Assembly (NCBI GenBank): GCA_004794655.1
Contig: SMMW01000555.1
Coordinates: forward strand, 8,267,001-8,331,000
DNA length: 64,000 nucleotides
Direction: 5' to 3'
Source of the DNA: Marisa cornuarietis
Lineage: Eukaryota; Mollusca; Gastropoda; Architaenioglossa; Ampullariidae
Position 1 is the first letter of the stretch, and every line of letters begins with the position of its first letter. This document shows, piece by piece, positions 23,116 through 34,199 of this stretch. The notes under the pieces are model-generated. The model had not been told where the DNA came from, searched no databases, and saw only the letters and a list, made by a program, of their open reading frames with translations. The position numbers were made by a program, and so were the translations under genes.

Positions 23116-26100
23116 GTATGTAAATCACTAACACACACGTCACTACACTTCACTGATTTAGACTTTCAGATGAATCTGTTGTAAGGACAGAGTAGTAAAC
23201 AATATCATGTGCACGTCTGGTTATAAATCTTTTTTATTTCTTTAATTTAGTTGCTTATTTTTTAAAATGCACATGGAAAAACTATCAGCCATTGATAAAA
23301 AAAGACTTAGATATCTAGTTTAATGAGTTTTTCTATTATATGTCTGTAGTGGTATGCTGCACACTGGCTTTGATGCACCAAAGAATAGTTTGGAGTTACA
23401 TTGCATTAAAAGGTCTCAAGAAAGAGTACTTGATGTTTTTGACAAATTGGGTGTACCCTTCTTAAAGAATGGATCTATAATGGTTGCTTGGAATTGTGAA
23501 CAGGTAGACATTGAAATTTTTTTGTCTTAGACCTTAAACATTGATGCTAGCCCTTTTTTTCTACTGCTGTGTTTGTACCAGTGTGGTTTAGATTGAGATT
23601 GTTAATCAATCCAAGCATCTCTCCCAGCTTGCTGTTGTATATTTGTGAGTTGAATCTCTGCTTCGAAATACCTCTTTCTAAATGTGACGTGTTTACAGAC
23701 TATGGGTGGTTTCATCTGGGTGCATAAGCATTCTAGTAAAGTAACACTGAATGACATCTTAGTTGCATAGTTATATGCCTTAGGATAGGGATTAATTGGA
23801 TATTTCAGTGATGAATTTACTTCAAATAACCTGCATTACAATCTCTATGTGCATGTATGTGTGCATATGTGTTAATATGCATGTACATGTATATCTGTAT
23901 GCATGTGTTTGCTGAAAGGTTTCTAAACTCGAAGAAATCCGGTCATCATCTGCAGAGAAATGCATTGGTGGCCTTTCTCACTTGACTCTGACAGACTTAT
24001 ATCAGAAGGAACCAAACCTTAGCAGAAGGGCTCAAAGTGCACTTTGGATTCCAGAAGAAACTATTTTGGATCCTTTTATCTATGGCATACTGCTTGCCCA
24101 TCATGCAAGGAAAAATGATGGACAGGTATCTGATTAGAGTGAATTGTGGGTCTGTACTCTTTTGATTATGTTCTTTAGGGTGAGGTGTCCTTGCACATAT
24201 TTATTATGTCGTCATTTATTCATTCTTCCACACTATGATCCAAACAGTTAAATAAGGTCTTTTGGGCACTTTATTAAAGTGTCCTTGTTTGTTGCTTGTG
24301 TATGTACTAGTATTTAAAAAGGACTGTTTTATAATGTTAGTGTCATTGATAACATAACTTAGTAACTTGAAAGTAGCTACAAACAGTAAGGTGAAGATGG
24401 GAAATAGCCATGATATTTTACACACTATCATAAAGTGATGCATACAAATTGAACTCACAAGCTCAGCTGATTGTTATGTTTCTTTCTTTTTATAATTGTT
24501 AGTATTCAGTATATCTTTTTTGTTTACCAGATTTTGACAAACTGTGAAGTCACTCAGTGTTGTGTATCTGATGACAAGAAGAATGTGCTAGCAACAACAA
24601 GGGGCCAGGTGACAGCCAAAGTTGTCATTAACTGTGCTGGTCTATATGGAGACAGGGTTCAACAGCTAACTGGTATTGATACATTCACGTAAGACGCTAC
24701 AAAGACTGTCCTAATGTCTCAAGATGCATGCATGGTCTGTTGTCCTTTCCCAACTTTTTACATCTTATGACAAGATGGAAGATTCTCTATATTGCTTCAA
24801 GGAAGAAGCAGCAGCTGTACAGACTGCAACCCTATCCAGCTCAGATACATTTAAGACAAACCTTATTTTCTATCTGTACATTGTTAATTTAAATAAAGTG
24901 CATTGCAAACATTAATGATTTATTAAAATTTTTAAAGCACAGGGAAAGCTTGCATGGTTATGGAAAACAGCCTCATTTATTGTTTGACGTAAGAAGAGAC
25001 TTCTGATGATATCAAATGATGACCAACAATCCTGTTGATAAATTAGTGGGATGATTCCATGGATAACGGGGAAGGGAGATAGGGCTAACAGACATGGAGA
25101 ACATTATTGACAAGGATGTCTCACAAACTATATTGAAGAGGATGTCTCATACATTTTATTGGCAAGGATGTCTGATAAATTTTATTGACAACAAAATCCT
25201 GGGGTAAAGTGGGATGAAACAGAGGAGTTTAGTGACAAGAATAAGAATGCAGATGACCTTTGAGACAAGATTGATGATAAAGTTAATAATGTTTTGAAAA
25301 AGGTGTGAATAAAGAGTGGAAAAAAACTAAGAATTGCCACAGTGTTGAAGGTAAACATGTGTCATTCAGGATCAAGCCAAGGAAAGGACAGTTTTCTGTG
25401 TTTGGACAGAGGGCTGGTCGGCTTATCAACTCCAGCATTCTGCCTGTCCCTTCAGACAAGTCAAAAGGCATTATCGTCTTCAGAACAGGTTTCTAATTCA
25501 TACTTTGTTGCTGCCCATGATCTGCTTCCTGTACGTGGTTATTTAATTACAGTCTCCACCATTGAATACTTTTCAAATGGCTAACTTAAGTTCATTACAA
25601 AATAATTCCAAAACTCTGAGCAAATAATTTTTGCTCCATTTTCTTAACACAAGCCTTGAACTATGGGATTCTCACCTTCATTTTGGAAAGAGGTCAAAGC
25701 TTTATTTCAAAAGTAAGGTTGGTGTTATTCTTCATAACTTCACAAAGTTCTTGCATTGGCTGTAGTCTTCAACCCACATTTGCTTTTCCACCACCCATCC
25801 CCATCCCATCCCACATTAATACAGATATCACATAAGCAGTTGTGAAATTACATAAGCACTAAATTCCATTAACCTGTCTGGCATTTCTGTATTGTGTGCA
25901 CAGTTTACGACAACTTAATTATTGGACCCACAGCTGAAGATGTGGATAGCAGGGAGAGAGCTCCATTAGATGAAGCTATCACATGCCGTCTCTTGGAATA
26001 TGGACACCAGGTATTGCCAGATCTCACAAATTTGATGCCCTGTGGACAGTATGTGGGCCTCAGGCCGGCCACACAGTACAAAGATTATCAGATACAAGGC

Positions 26101-27074
26101 TACATGGACAGGTATGTTACATGATGCTTTGAAAATCAGTAAGCATCCTAAGTTTTTCTTTTTTTTTTTTTTTTTGGAAGGCAGAGAGTTTGTTAAGAGC
26201 ATTTCATAGATAAAGTTGTATGGGCACTTTAGGGGCGCCATCAGAGGTAGGCACTAAAAAGAGAAATTATTACAGTTTTAATATTTAATTTGTTTGTAGG
26301 ATTTTAGCATCTCTCCTTTTTGGATGCAGAAGGCTGGTAACATCTCTCTCCTCCCAAAAAAGAAAAATCCTAATAAAAGAGATTTTATTTTAACCCTAGA
26401 CTCCCGAACCAAATGGCACCCAGCTGACACTGTTCGAGTGCTTCAGAATTTTTTTTCGAAAAACGACAACTCGCACATGATGGCAGTTTCTGAAAACTCA
26501 AATAATGCTTGCTTTTGCATTTCTACCACAACAAAAAAAATGCTGAACGGGTCATATCTCCAGCAGGTTTTCGAGTTTTCCAGGCTGCCAGGTTCAAAAG
26601 ATCAATGCCAAGAAATAAAAATAATGTTCATAGCAGTATGATTATACGAATAAGCCCTTAAGGTCTAAAATAAAGCAAACAGCCAGTAGTTCCAGTTGGT
26701 TATAGTGAATATATACAATCACAGTTGTGACTTGTTTAGGTGTTTTAGAACAAAGCTTGAGTAAATATAAGAATCATCGTTTTGGACTGTCGTAAAAATG
26801 GCCTAATAATTGTTTTTATAGAAACTGGATCACTGTAGGAGGTATACGATCTACTGGAGTGTCAGCATCACTGGGTATTGCTGAGTATGTTGCGAGGCTT
26901 GTCCAGAGAGATATGATGGTGGAACCAGTACAGAGCTCCACCACTGCCCTGAAACATTCAGAATGGAGCGTGTTGCCTGATGGTATTTTACTGGTGGGGG
27001 AGTTTGCCTACGGCATCACCCACCCAATTACTCAGTATGGTGCTTTAGAGAAAAATCAACTCAGCAGATTGTAG
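22976..27074 (+). CDS. FAD-dependent oxidoreductase (DAO fold, GlpA/L2HGDH-like), 7 exons, complete
   Basis: Exons 22976-23115, 23350-23503, 23919-24125, 24531-24688, 25370-25488, 25904-26111 and 26822-27074 join in frame to 412 residues. The start ATG at 22976 has a good context (GAAGAAATGG). Residues 10-15 (GGGVVG) and Glu33 form the Rossmann FAD site. SSGNSGMLHTGFDA (43-56) is the flavin-proximal loop typical of glycerol-3-phosphate and 2-hydroxyglutarate dehydrogenases. NCAGLYGD (201-208), PRKGQF (223-228), GPTAED (267-272) and GGIRSTGVSASLG (335-347) complete the family pattern. It should oxidise a small hydroxy- or amino-acid-type substrate with FAD; the substrate cannot be told from sequence. 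The C-terminus is Ser-Arg-Leu, a PTS1 peroxisomal signal. No mitochondrial presequence is evident. The exact orthologue name is uncertain, so no symbol is given. Confidence 0.9.
23350..23503 (+). CDS. FAD oxidoreductase exon 2
   Basis: The acceptor is tgtctgtag and the donor is gtagac. The first T completes Ser47. It encodes GMLHTGFDA and GSIMVAWN. Confidence 0.9.
23919..24125 (+). CDS. FAD oxidoreductase exon 3
   Basis: The acceptor is gctgaaag, with a weak pyrimidine tract but exact phase 0; the donor is gtatct. It has 69 codons, including ILDPFIYGILLAHHA. Confidence 0.87.
24531..24688 (+). CDS. FAD oxidoreductase exon 4
   Basis: The acceptor is ttgtttaccag and the donor is gtaaga. It leaves with AC of a Thr codon. 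It encodes VVINCAGLYGD. Confidence 0.9.
25106..25190 (+). repeat. 26-bp tandem repeat, three imperfect units
   Basis: The motif ATTGACAAGGATGTCTCA recurs at 25106, 25132 and 25158, and its first bases recur at 25184, giving an exact 26-base period. It lies in intron 4 of the oxidoreductase gene. Confidence 0.8.
25370..25488 (+). CDS. FAD oxidoreductase exon 5
   Basis: The acceptor is gtcattcag and the donor is gtttct (non-ideal). It begins with the G that completes Thr220 and ends with G of a Val codon. It encodes IKPRKGQFSVF and ILPVPSDKSKG. The start was fixed by phase and by the conserved PRKGQF. Confidence 0.87.
25904..26111 (+). CDS. FAD oxidoreductase exon 6
   Basis: The acceptor is tgtgcacag and the donor is gtatgt. 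It encodes YDNLIIGPTAEDVDSRE and GLRPATQYKDYQI. Confidence 0.9.
26822..27074 (+). CDS. FAD oxidoreductase exon 7 with stop
   Basis: The acceptor is tttttatag. The first A completes Arg329. It encodes GGIRSTGVSASLGIAEYV and ends NQLSRL-stop (TAG at 27072-27074). Confidence 0.9.
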
Positions 27075-28534
27075 TGCATCTTCTGAAAAACAGCTTCTTC
27101 ATATAGATAATTGCAGAAATCTTCAGGATAACAGCTAGTACTTAATGATGGTGGTAGTTGTAACAGTATTATTTGGAGATTTTGCTAATAACTAAAAATT
27201 GTGGGAAGTGCCTGGGTAAAACTGTGTTACAAGGCACAAAATTAAAAAAATTCTTCTATTAATTTATTGATGAGTGCACAAGAATTAAATGGTCTATGAG
27301 AGGGTTAAAATTAACATGATGGACTTACATGAATGTTGTATTTTCTTCATTTTATTGATATTTCTCAAATTCTAATTGAAGCTGTGTTAACTAAAACAGC
27401 TCAACAGACAATCGACACAACTAACAAGTCGTTGCCTTTGGTTAAGGAAAAATTTGTCTCGGTTTTCATCGGTTGGCTCAGATTTCGTCGCATGTCCACA
27501 TGACCTTGCTGCTAATTTTGTGAAAACAAAGGGTGACCCACACGTTCTCCTGCTGAGTGTGGCATTGTTTCTCATGTGGGCATCAAGCCCCACATCTAGC
27601 CAATTCCACTGCTTTCCAGTGTTTTTTGTTTTTGTGCTTTTTTTAATGATCGCAAGTGTTAATACTACAATTACATGAAAGTGATTACTGCATATACAGC
27701 ATTCGGTGTAATGTGTTTATTTTCAGTTTCAAAATGTACATAACGCAAGTAAGGTAAAATCACATGCTCAAATCTCCTTGTCCGTGTTAGGTTTCCTGGT
27801 CATATTTCCGAAAGACCAATAAGGAAAGTGACCCCCAGATAGTGCCTTGATACCTAAGGTCCTCATGGAGGGGGATTCCCCTTCCAAACAATACTATCTG
27901 CACCTCTCTCCTTCTCGGTGTCTTCCATACACCAAAAAGTCTTCAGAAAGGAAAAGGGTTAGTGTTTTTAGTATCAAACACTATATATTTATTCTCTATA
28001 AAATATGTTTTTGGTCTGTGTTGAAGTGTCTAGAACAAATTAATTGGTTTCACATTAATTCATATGGAAATAATTGCCTCGGTTTTGTCAGTTTCGGATT
28101 TCACTGATTGTCTTGGAACAGATTACTGATGAAAACCGAGGTTTTCGGAGCGAGTACTGTCTACCAAGGTAGCACATATTTTGGTCAGAAATATATCTAG
28201 CTCCAAAACCAATCTCAAATGTTCTTCAGACAGACCTTGTTGCTTACTATGTGACATGTGTCTCGCATCTAGAACAAACAGAAATTTTCTCTAATTATCA
28301 CCTAGGACCCTGCAGCAAAAAGCATTCTCACATTAGCATAAGGCTTTAAAAAAAACTGCTTGAGTGCTGGCGGTCAGGTTGGAAGTCTATCAACAGAAAT
28401 GCTACTGAAATTATGAGGTCGCATTGATTTTTTAAAGTCTCTTTCTATCTCTGTGCATGTATAATGATTAAAAACTTTTTTTTTTGTTCTATAAAAAAAA
28501 GAAAAAAAACGAGGTTTGACTGTACTTTCAAAAG
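27075..28534. other. 3' flank of the oxidoreductase gene, no gene seen
   Basis: No canonical AATAAA lies close to the stop codon; ATTAAA-like variants occur near 27241 and 27285. The open frames at 27454 and 27847 are not supported by any motif. Confidence 0.5.
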
Positions 28535-29529
28535 TTAAAACCACTTTGTGGTTGTAGGGAGATAATTCAAAAAAAGAATCATCATTAACCAGCTCTATGG
28601 CTGAATTCCCTTAACACGTTTCTTTTCCTGTTGCAGCTTGTGACAAGGAATCCCAGATTATGGGATTTCTCAATGTTAACAACACTAATTGACTAGTCTA
28701 GAATGGGTTAATAGTGTCAGAGAAATGGTTTTTAATATTTATGAGGGGTGTGAAGTATCCTGCAAATGACAATGCTAAGTTCATTTTGAATACATTGTGT
28801 AAACACCCAGAAAAGCCAAAGGTACATGCAGGACTGCTTTTTGTTGATTTTAGTTTTTACGTTCAATACAGCGCTGCCCTACTTTTAGGATAGTTTCTCA
28901 GTACAGTAATCATGAGCTGTTTTTCTCACTTGTTCATTGAAGGTTTTTTTTTTCCTGCTGCTTTCAGTTCGTCTGTCCATGATAGAAACAGTTTAAACAG
29001 TATTGTCTATATTTGTTCCAGCATCATTTTAGTGAAGCAGAGGGATTTGGGTTCTTTTTGTGATCAGCAAATTGTCTGAAAAGTTTCTAGTATTTTGTCC
29101 GTACCTGAATAATATGTCCTGGCAGGAGTATTTGTTTTACTGAATTCAGGCAAACATTACACCCATGCCTGTGTGCAGAAGTAATAAGCACTTGAAATCA
29201 TTTGTACCCGCAGCAGTTAATGAAATGTCAGTTTGTGTGTATGCATGTGATGTCGTAGGTGCACCTTTCAACTGTTTTTAGATGTAAGACTGTATGTATG
29301 TGTGTGTTAGGGAATGGGGTGGTAGGTTTTGTTTTGTTTTTTTTCCTATGATACACCTATGGACTCATATTGTAGTCTTTATTCTGTTTTTTAAAATATA
29401 CTTTTAACTCAGCACACTTTTCAAGTTATGACTGCCTATTGGGATTAACAAAGTCGGTCCTCTGTCAAGTCTTTTTTGACAAAGCTACACTCAGTGTCAT
29501 CACGTGTCTGCAGGATCAGCTTGCTTAAA

Positions 29530-29760
29530 AAAGTTAGAAGGTAAAGGTAGTCCCTAGGCCTTACAGCAGTAGGGAGTGAGGCGATTGAGGCATGCCGTGT
29601 CTTGGGTCCATCTCCTCTTCTTTGCTGCCTCACTTCCCCAAACTGTCTACAGCCAGGTAAAAACTCAACAACTAGTTCATTTGGGGAAAGTACACTGTGT
29701 TACACTGGGCATCAAATCTGCTAGTGAATGCCACTATCCTAACCACTAGACTATCCCTCA
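29530..29760 (-). mobile_element. tRNA-derived SINE, minus strand, shared with 59101-59302
   Basis: On the minus strand the head reads TAGTCTAGTGGTTAGGATAG (A box region), and the body ends GGCCTAGGGACTACCTTTACC. The B box is eroded here but clear in the paralogous copy. The body resembles that of the 30329 SINE (GGGAAG..AGGCAGC). Confidence 0.7.
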
Positions 29761-30328
29761 AATTTCTTTCCATGTGGCTGCTATTTTAAATTTTTGTCTG
29801 GATTGGTGATTGTCAGGGTTTAGAATTAGTAAATTTTAAAAAATCCTATTTTAAATATGAACAGTAATGGAAAAAAGTGTAGTTTACTCAGCTTACTAAC
29901 ACTTTGCACCATGGCACTTTGCTGGATTACTGAAAACTCAAGGCTCCAGTAGCTGTCCCTTATTTAATACTCCATTATGCCATGGCGTTTCTTGGCTTTT
30001 ACTATATTGTCCTTACCAAGTGTAGCATCAGTGGCAGTTCTAAAGCATTGGTTTCAAAACCTGGATTATGTGGCACCAGTATGAAAATACTTGGCTCCAA
30101 AAAGGGAGCATGCATCAGTTTTTAATGTCACTAACTTCTACACAACCAGGAGTAGTCGAACCCCGTGCTTTGCCAGAAATGTAGTACTATCCTTACTCAT
30201 CCATTTCAAACTTGTGGTTTAGTAGTTCCATGGCACCGATGATCCTAGCAAACTTCAAGGTAATAATAGCATTTCTAGGAGGAATTCAATATTTAGTCCC
30301 AAATTTGGACAAGAAGGATTCAGCACTG

Positions 30329-30575
30329 GGGAAGCGGATGGCCGAGTGGTTAGAGCGCTGGCATTCGAACCGAGTGTGCGCTGGTTCAATTCCCGATAAG
30401 CGCAGCATACTTCCCCCCAGTCGACCGGAATGGGTACCTGACTCCTTAGAGGGTTGGGGAAGGTAAGGCAGCGAGGGAGAGGAGATTGGCACCACCCTCA
30501 TGTAAATGCTGGCCCTGAGAAAAGTGGGGTCTCTAACACCTCACTCCCCAACGACCTGAAAAGTCTTTCCTTTAC
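30329..30575 (+). mobile_element. tRNA-derived SINE, present in one paralogous copy only
   Basis: The head carries a Leu/Ser-tRNA-like A box (TGGCCGAGTGGTTAGAGCG, from 30339) and a B box (GGTTCAATTCC, from 30383), followed by the family body (GGGTACCTGACTCCTTAGAG, GGGAAGGTAAGGCAGC). The paralogous locus near 59877-59900 passes from CAGCACTG to GTCTTTCCATAT with only about 11 bases between, so the element is absent there. It is not a working tRNA gene because the acceptor stem is not closed. Confidence 0.82.
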
Positions 30576-32888
30576 TGTCTTTCCATATATAAAAGTACCC
30601 ATAATTTCCCACAACAAATAGGTATAATTAGCCATTTGGTCTAGTCCAGGGTGTCTGTTGTAAAGTAGATGTGGCAGGAAATGCTGGTCTTTCGAGCTCA
30701 CAAATAGATCACGTGAAATTTGTTTAATTACAGAATTTACTTCATCTTCGACATCAGTTAATACAGACGAGGAAAATGCGTAAGCACAGAAGGTCATTAC
30801 ATCATCAAAGGCAAATAGAAAACAACATCCTTTCTGTTCTTGTCATCAGCAAGGAGAGAGATGTCTTCCTTCTGCACCTCAGCATTCTTATACATTCACC
30901 TCACTCATTCTAGCATTCTCAGTATGAAGCATGCACCCAAGTCCTGTATGACAAAAGTGTGCGCACACACACACATGTAAATGTATTAAAACTGAAAAAT
31001 AATCAAGCGTTTAGCATTCAGATGTTTAAAATCAAAGTTAAACCTGTTCTGGACAAAGACACAATTCAAACTACACCAACCATAACTTGCTGTTCTGTAG
31101 AAAACTGGAATAAGAAATCCTATCAAATCAAGACCAAAGGTGTAAAGTTTTGTTGAATCATCGCCATATCCTTGTAAGAAGGTAGGTTTGCCCAATTTTG
31201 TTAGAAAAGCTGTAGCATTTACATTTTTTTCTGGCACTAAAAACAAAACCAGCATTTGCTACCATTCTGATTAGGCTTCATATCACATGACAGGAGTTTA
31301 AAGGTAATGAGTCTTTACCAGTTTGGAGCTTGAAACTGAATACTGTTTACATCTATGCTTTTCCTCAATGTGTTTCACTTGCATTCAGGTCTTGGTGTCC
31401 ATGGAGCACACTTATTATCAGTGAATTAACTTTTGACACTTTGTGACTTTCAGTTTAACAAAGGACAGTGTACATGTCTAAAATACAGACCACTAGTTAC
31501 TTTGTAACTGTTGTGTGTATAGTTCTGACACCAAAAACTGGAATGGAGCTTGTACCGGCGGACTGTCTGCAGGATTTATCACTGTAATATACATTTAGCA
31601 TTCGGACAAAGTTTTGCCACCAGATGCAACTGCACACCTGCATCACACAAACTTCCCATCAGCATACAGCTAAAACTTGTAGGCTAACAGTGCAGTTTCA
31701 AGTTTTTAACACTGGTTTTTGGATGTCCATCTCTCGTCTATGAATAGATTTTGGAAGTACTGATGTTTCCCACATCAAGACATTTCCATTTACACCTGGC
31801 CTAGCCGTTACTGTGTACTTTTTGAAAATCTTCGCCAAAGTAACTTTTTATGCCACTGGCTTGAAGATTATAAGAAAACATTATGCCTGCTACTGATAAA
31901 CTACAATACAATACATCTTTATTGTCTATGTCTGGTCACAACAGAGATATAAATTTTCCTTTGTTACTTACAACTTCAAAAATTTTCTGTCTGCTAAGAC
32001 ACATTCCAAAAATATCTCAATATCAGTGTATTCTGCTGTTTAAGAATTCAGCTTACACACAGATGCATAAAACATGGATTTCAATTTCTGACCTATGTTA
32101 ATCCTCTTGTTTCTTTTTTCATTTTTAAACTTGAAAAGCTGTACCATCTTTACCATCAAGAGAACATATTAAAGCCAAAACCTAAGCTTGAGTTGATCTG
32201 AGGTATTTTGCTGGTAAAAGTGGAAAACAAGCTCTTCAGTTGCTGGTACATTACTCAGTACAGTGTGCCTTAAGAGATTTGAAACATCAAAACTATGAAA
32301 ATGCTCTTTGTACTCTTGAGAACTAGACATCTTGCACATTAGTTTTTCTATATTTTCTGAGATGCTTTACACCCATTAGAAACATCTTCTCTGGCAGTAG
32401 GGTAAACATTGCTGCAACATACAAGAGTTAAACACTTGGTGGATACATTTATGCAAGTAATCTGCAAGAATAATTACTGTATATAGTGCCAGAGTAATAG
32501 CAGTTATAAGACAAGTGGTGTCTGTTTAACCTGTAAAGACTGCAGGTTGCTAACTACACTAACATGAAGCTTTGACTCAATAACACCAGCATTACAGTCT
32601 CCTGCCTCAAGAGACAAATAATTCCTGTGGTTCAGTCAGAGGTTTTTAAAAACAAACTATAAAATGCTATATTCTGCTTGTTCTTATAACAAATCTGGGT
32701 TAGGCTGAATCAACAGTTCTTATACCAGCTAACACCACTTGCAATGAGAAATGTATGAAAAAAACACTGCATTGTTTGTAAATTTTAATGCAGATCTACA
32801 GTAAAGTAAGTGAATTACATTTAGGCGCCTTTATTTACTAGTGATAACATTCAAAAGACCTACTGTTAAAGCCAAATACTCACCAGCA

Positions 32889-33821
32889 TTAGGCCATTTT
32901 GTTGATGACAGCAGTGTACAGCTGAGCCAGTTGCTGTGCCCACTTTTCCATGGCTTCATACCTGGGAATGCCACCTGCCGCTTTGTCCAGCTCTAACACT
33001 TGGTTTACTTGGTCGATCCTTCCCTGGATTGTGCTAAACACAATAATTTTTTAACTTTATGTTCCATAATTCTCCAACACTCTGCATCCAGATGATTTTG
33101 CCATCAGTGTAGCTGTTGCCACTAGCCTGCCATTTTTTACCTTTCACCAATCATCTCTGATGTGTACCAGCATAGAACAGTTTTCTAAAATTGATCATTA
33201 ACAATGTCTCATATACTGATCAATCTACTTGTCAAGAATACAGAATACAAGGTTTTCCACATCAAAGGGATAATATTGAGCTCCTGCAACAGCAAATACC
33301 AGGACAGTGATCACTTCTCTCCTACAACAAGTGCATTCTGAACAACTCCGCAGCCGGAGTCCATTATAAAATAACAAAAGAAAATTATCCTAAGATACAT
33401 TCATTATGTTCAGAGGTGGTCAATGTATTTCACTTTTTGTTTTACACTATATCTTTTCGAGTCTGAACTAAATGGAGATAAATGAAGTGGGGGGGGGGGA
33501 GAGATTAGAGGCCTTCATGGAGTTAAAAGATGCAGAATGCTCTCCTTGCAAGAGTGAAGAAGATATAAGTTCTATGCCACAGTTGAAGACTGACATCTTT
33601 CTAAACAGTAAATAACACCACAAAAGAAAATGACAAACAGCAGCTCACAAATTTGTGCATATTTTTATTTCTTCATTACATTTCATTTCATTGTTAGTGT
33701 TGCCATCATGCAGAACTATTAGTTTATGAGAAAGATTTGTTACTCACCCTAGATATAAAAGGGATGTGGGTATGGGTGTAGGGGTTGATAAGCACCTGTG
33801 TCTGGATATCCCTTAACAAGT
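32889..33821 (-). pseudogene. COPS2: COPS2 pseudogene: last three exons only, frameshifted
   Basis: Exon remnants lie at 33821-33748, 33283-33229 and 33033-32889, read on the minus strand. They are paralogous to the intact exons at 63089-63007, 62600-62542 and 62239-62095. The last exon is still open ([18 protein letters not shown] to VINKMA-stop). The middle exon is four bases shorter than its counterpart (one single-base and one three-base loss), which shifts the frame after ELNI. The first has lost nine bases in the conserved IKLIKPY segment and has further changes (IQTQ, THTH). The homologous block ends before the next upstream exon, so no full protein is possible. An AATAAA signal (32830-32835, minus strand) persists. 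Confidence 0.88.
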
Positions 33822-34022
33822 CTGCATAGACATACCATGCATTAGTTAAAACTGACAAATGTGTACCAATTCAAAGAAACTTTCTACTTTAACTTTAGTT
33901 ATAAGTTCATTTAAGATCTCACCTCGGTTCAAATTTATGTTTGTAGTATGCTCAGAGTCAGCACACTCACGATACAACTTCTCTGATTCACTTGCCATTC
34001 AAAACTACTAGGCAATATGACA

Positions 34023-34195
34023 AAAGGAACTGACTGATAAAGGTGCGCATCATCAGTGAAACTCACGTGACATGACACGGAAAGAGATGACATCAGACAG
34101 AGAGGAAGAACTCGCACAAAAAGTACTGGGCCCAAGACAGACTCCTGCTGTCTTTATCAAACTGTTCTGTGACTGGCTCAAAACCATACAACTTG
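34023..34195 (-). mobile_element. LINE reverse-transcriptase fragment at the edge of segment R
   Basis: The minus-strand translation contains SVLGPVLFV and VSFTDDAHLYQS, matching the QGSVLGP and F/YADDTQLY boxes of CR1/L2/jockey-type reverse transcriptases. A frameshift precedes SVLGP. Only about 170 bases remain. Confidence 0.65.
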
Positions 34196-34199
34196 CCAG

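Larger units (their letters stand above)
28535..34022 (+). repeat. Paralogous segment R, matches 58209-63308
   Basis: About 5.5 kb is collinear with 58209-63308, with substitutions and many small indels. Shared landmarks include GACTAGTCTAGAATGGGTTA, GTCCTGGCAGGAG and TACCGGCG/TACCGGTG near 31555/60951, and the COPS2-derived exons at its right end. A SINE at 30329-30575 is present only here. The segment ends at a LINE fragment. Confidence 0.92.

Noticed and set aside
30339..30400. Candidate tRNA-Leu/Ser gene
   Set aside because: A and B boxes are present, but the acceptor stem does not close and the unit continues into a SINE body repeated at 6225.
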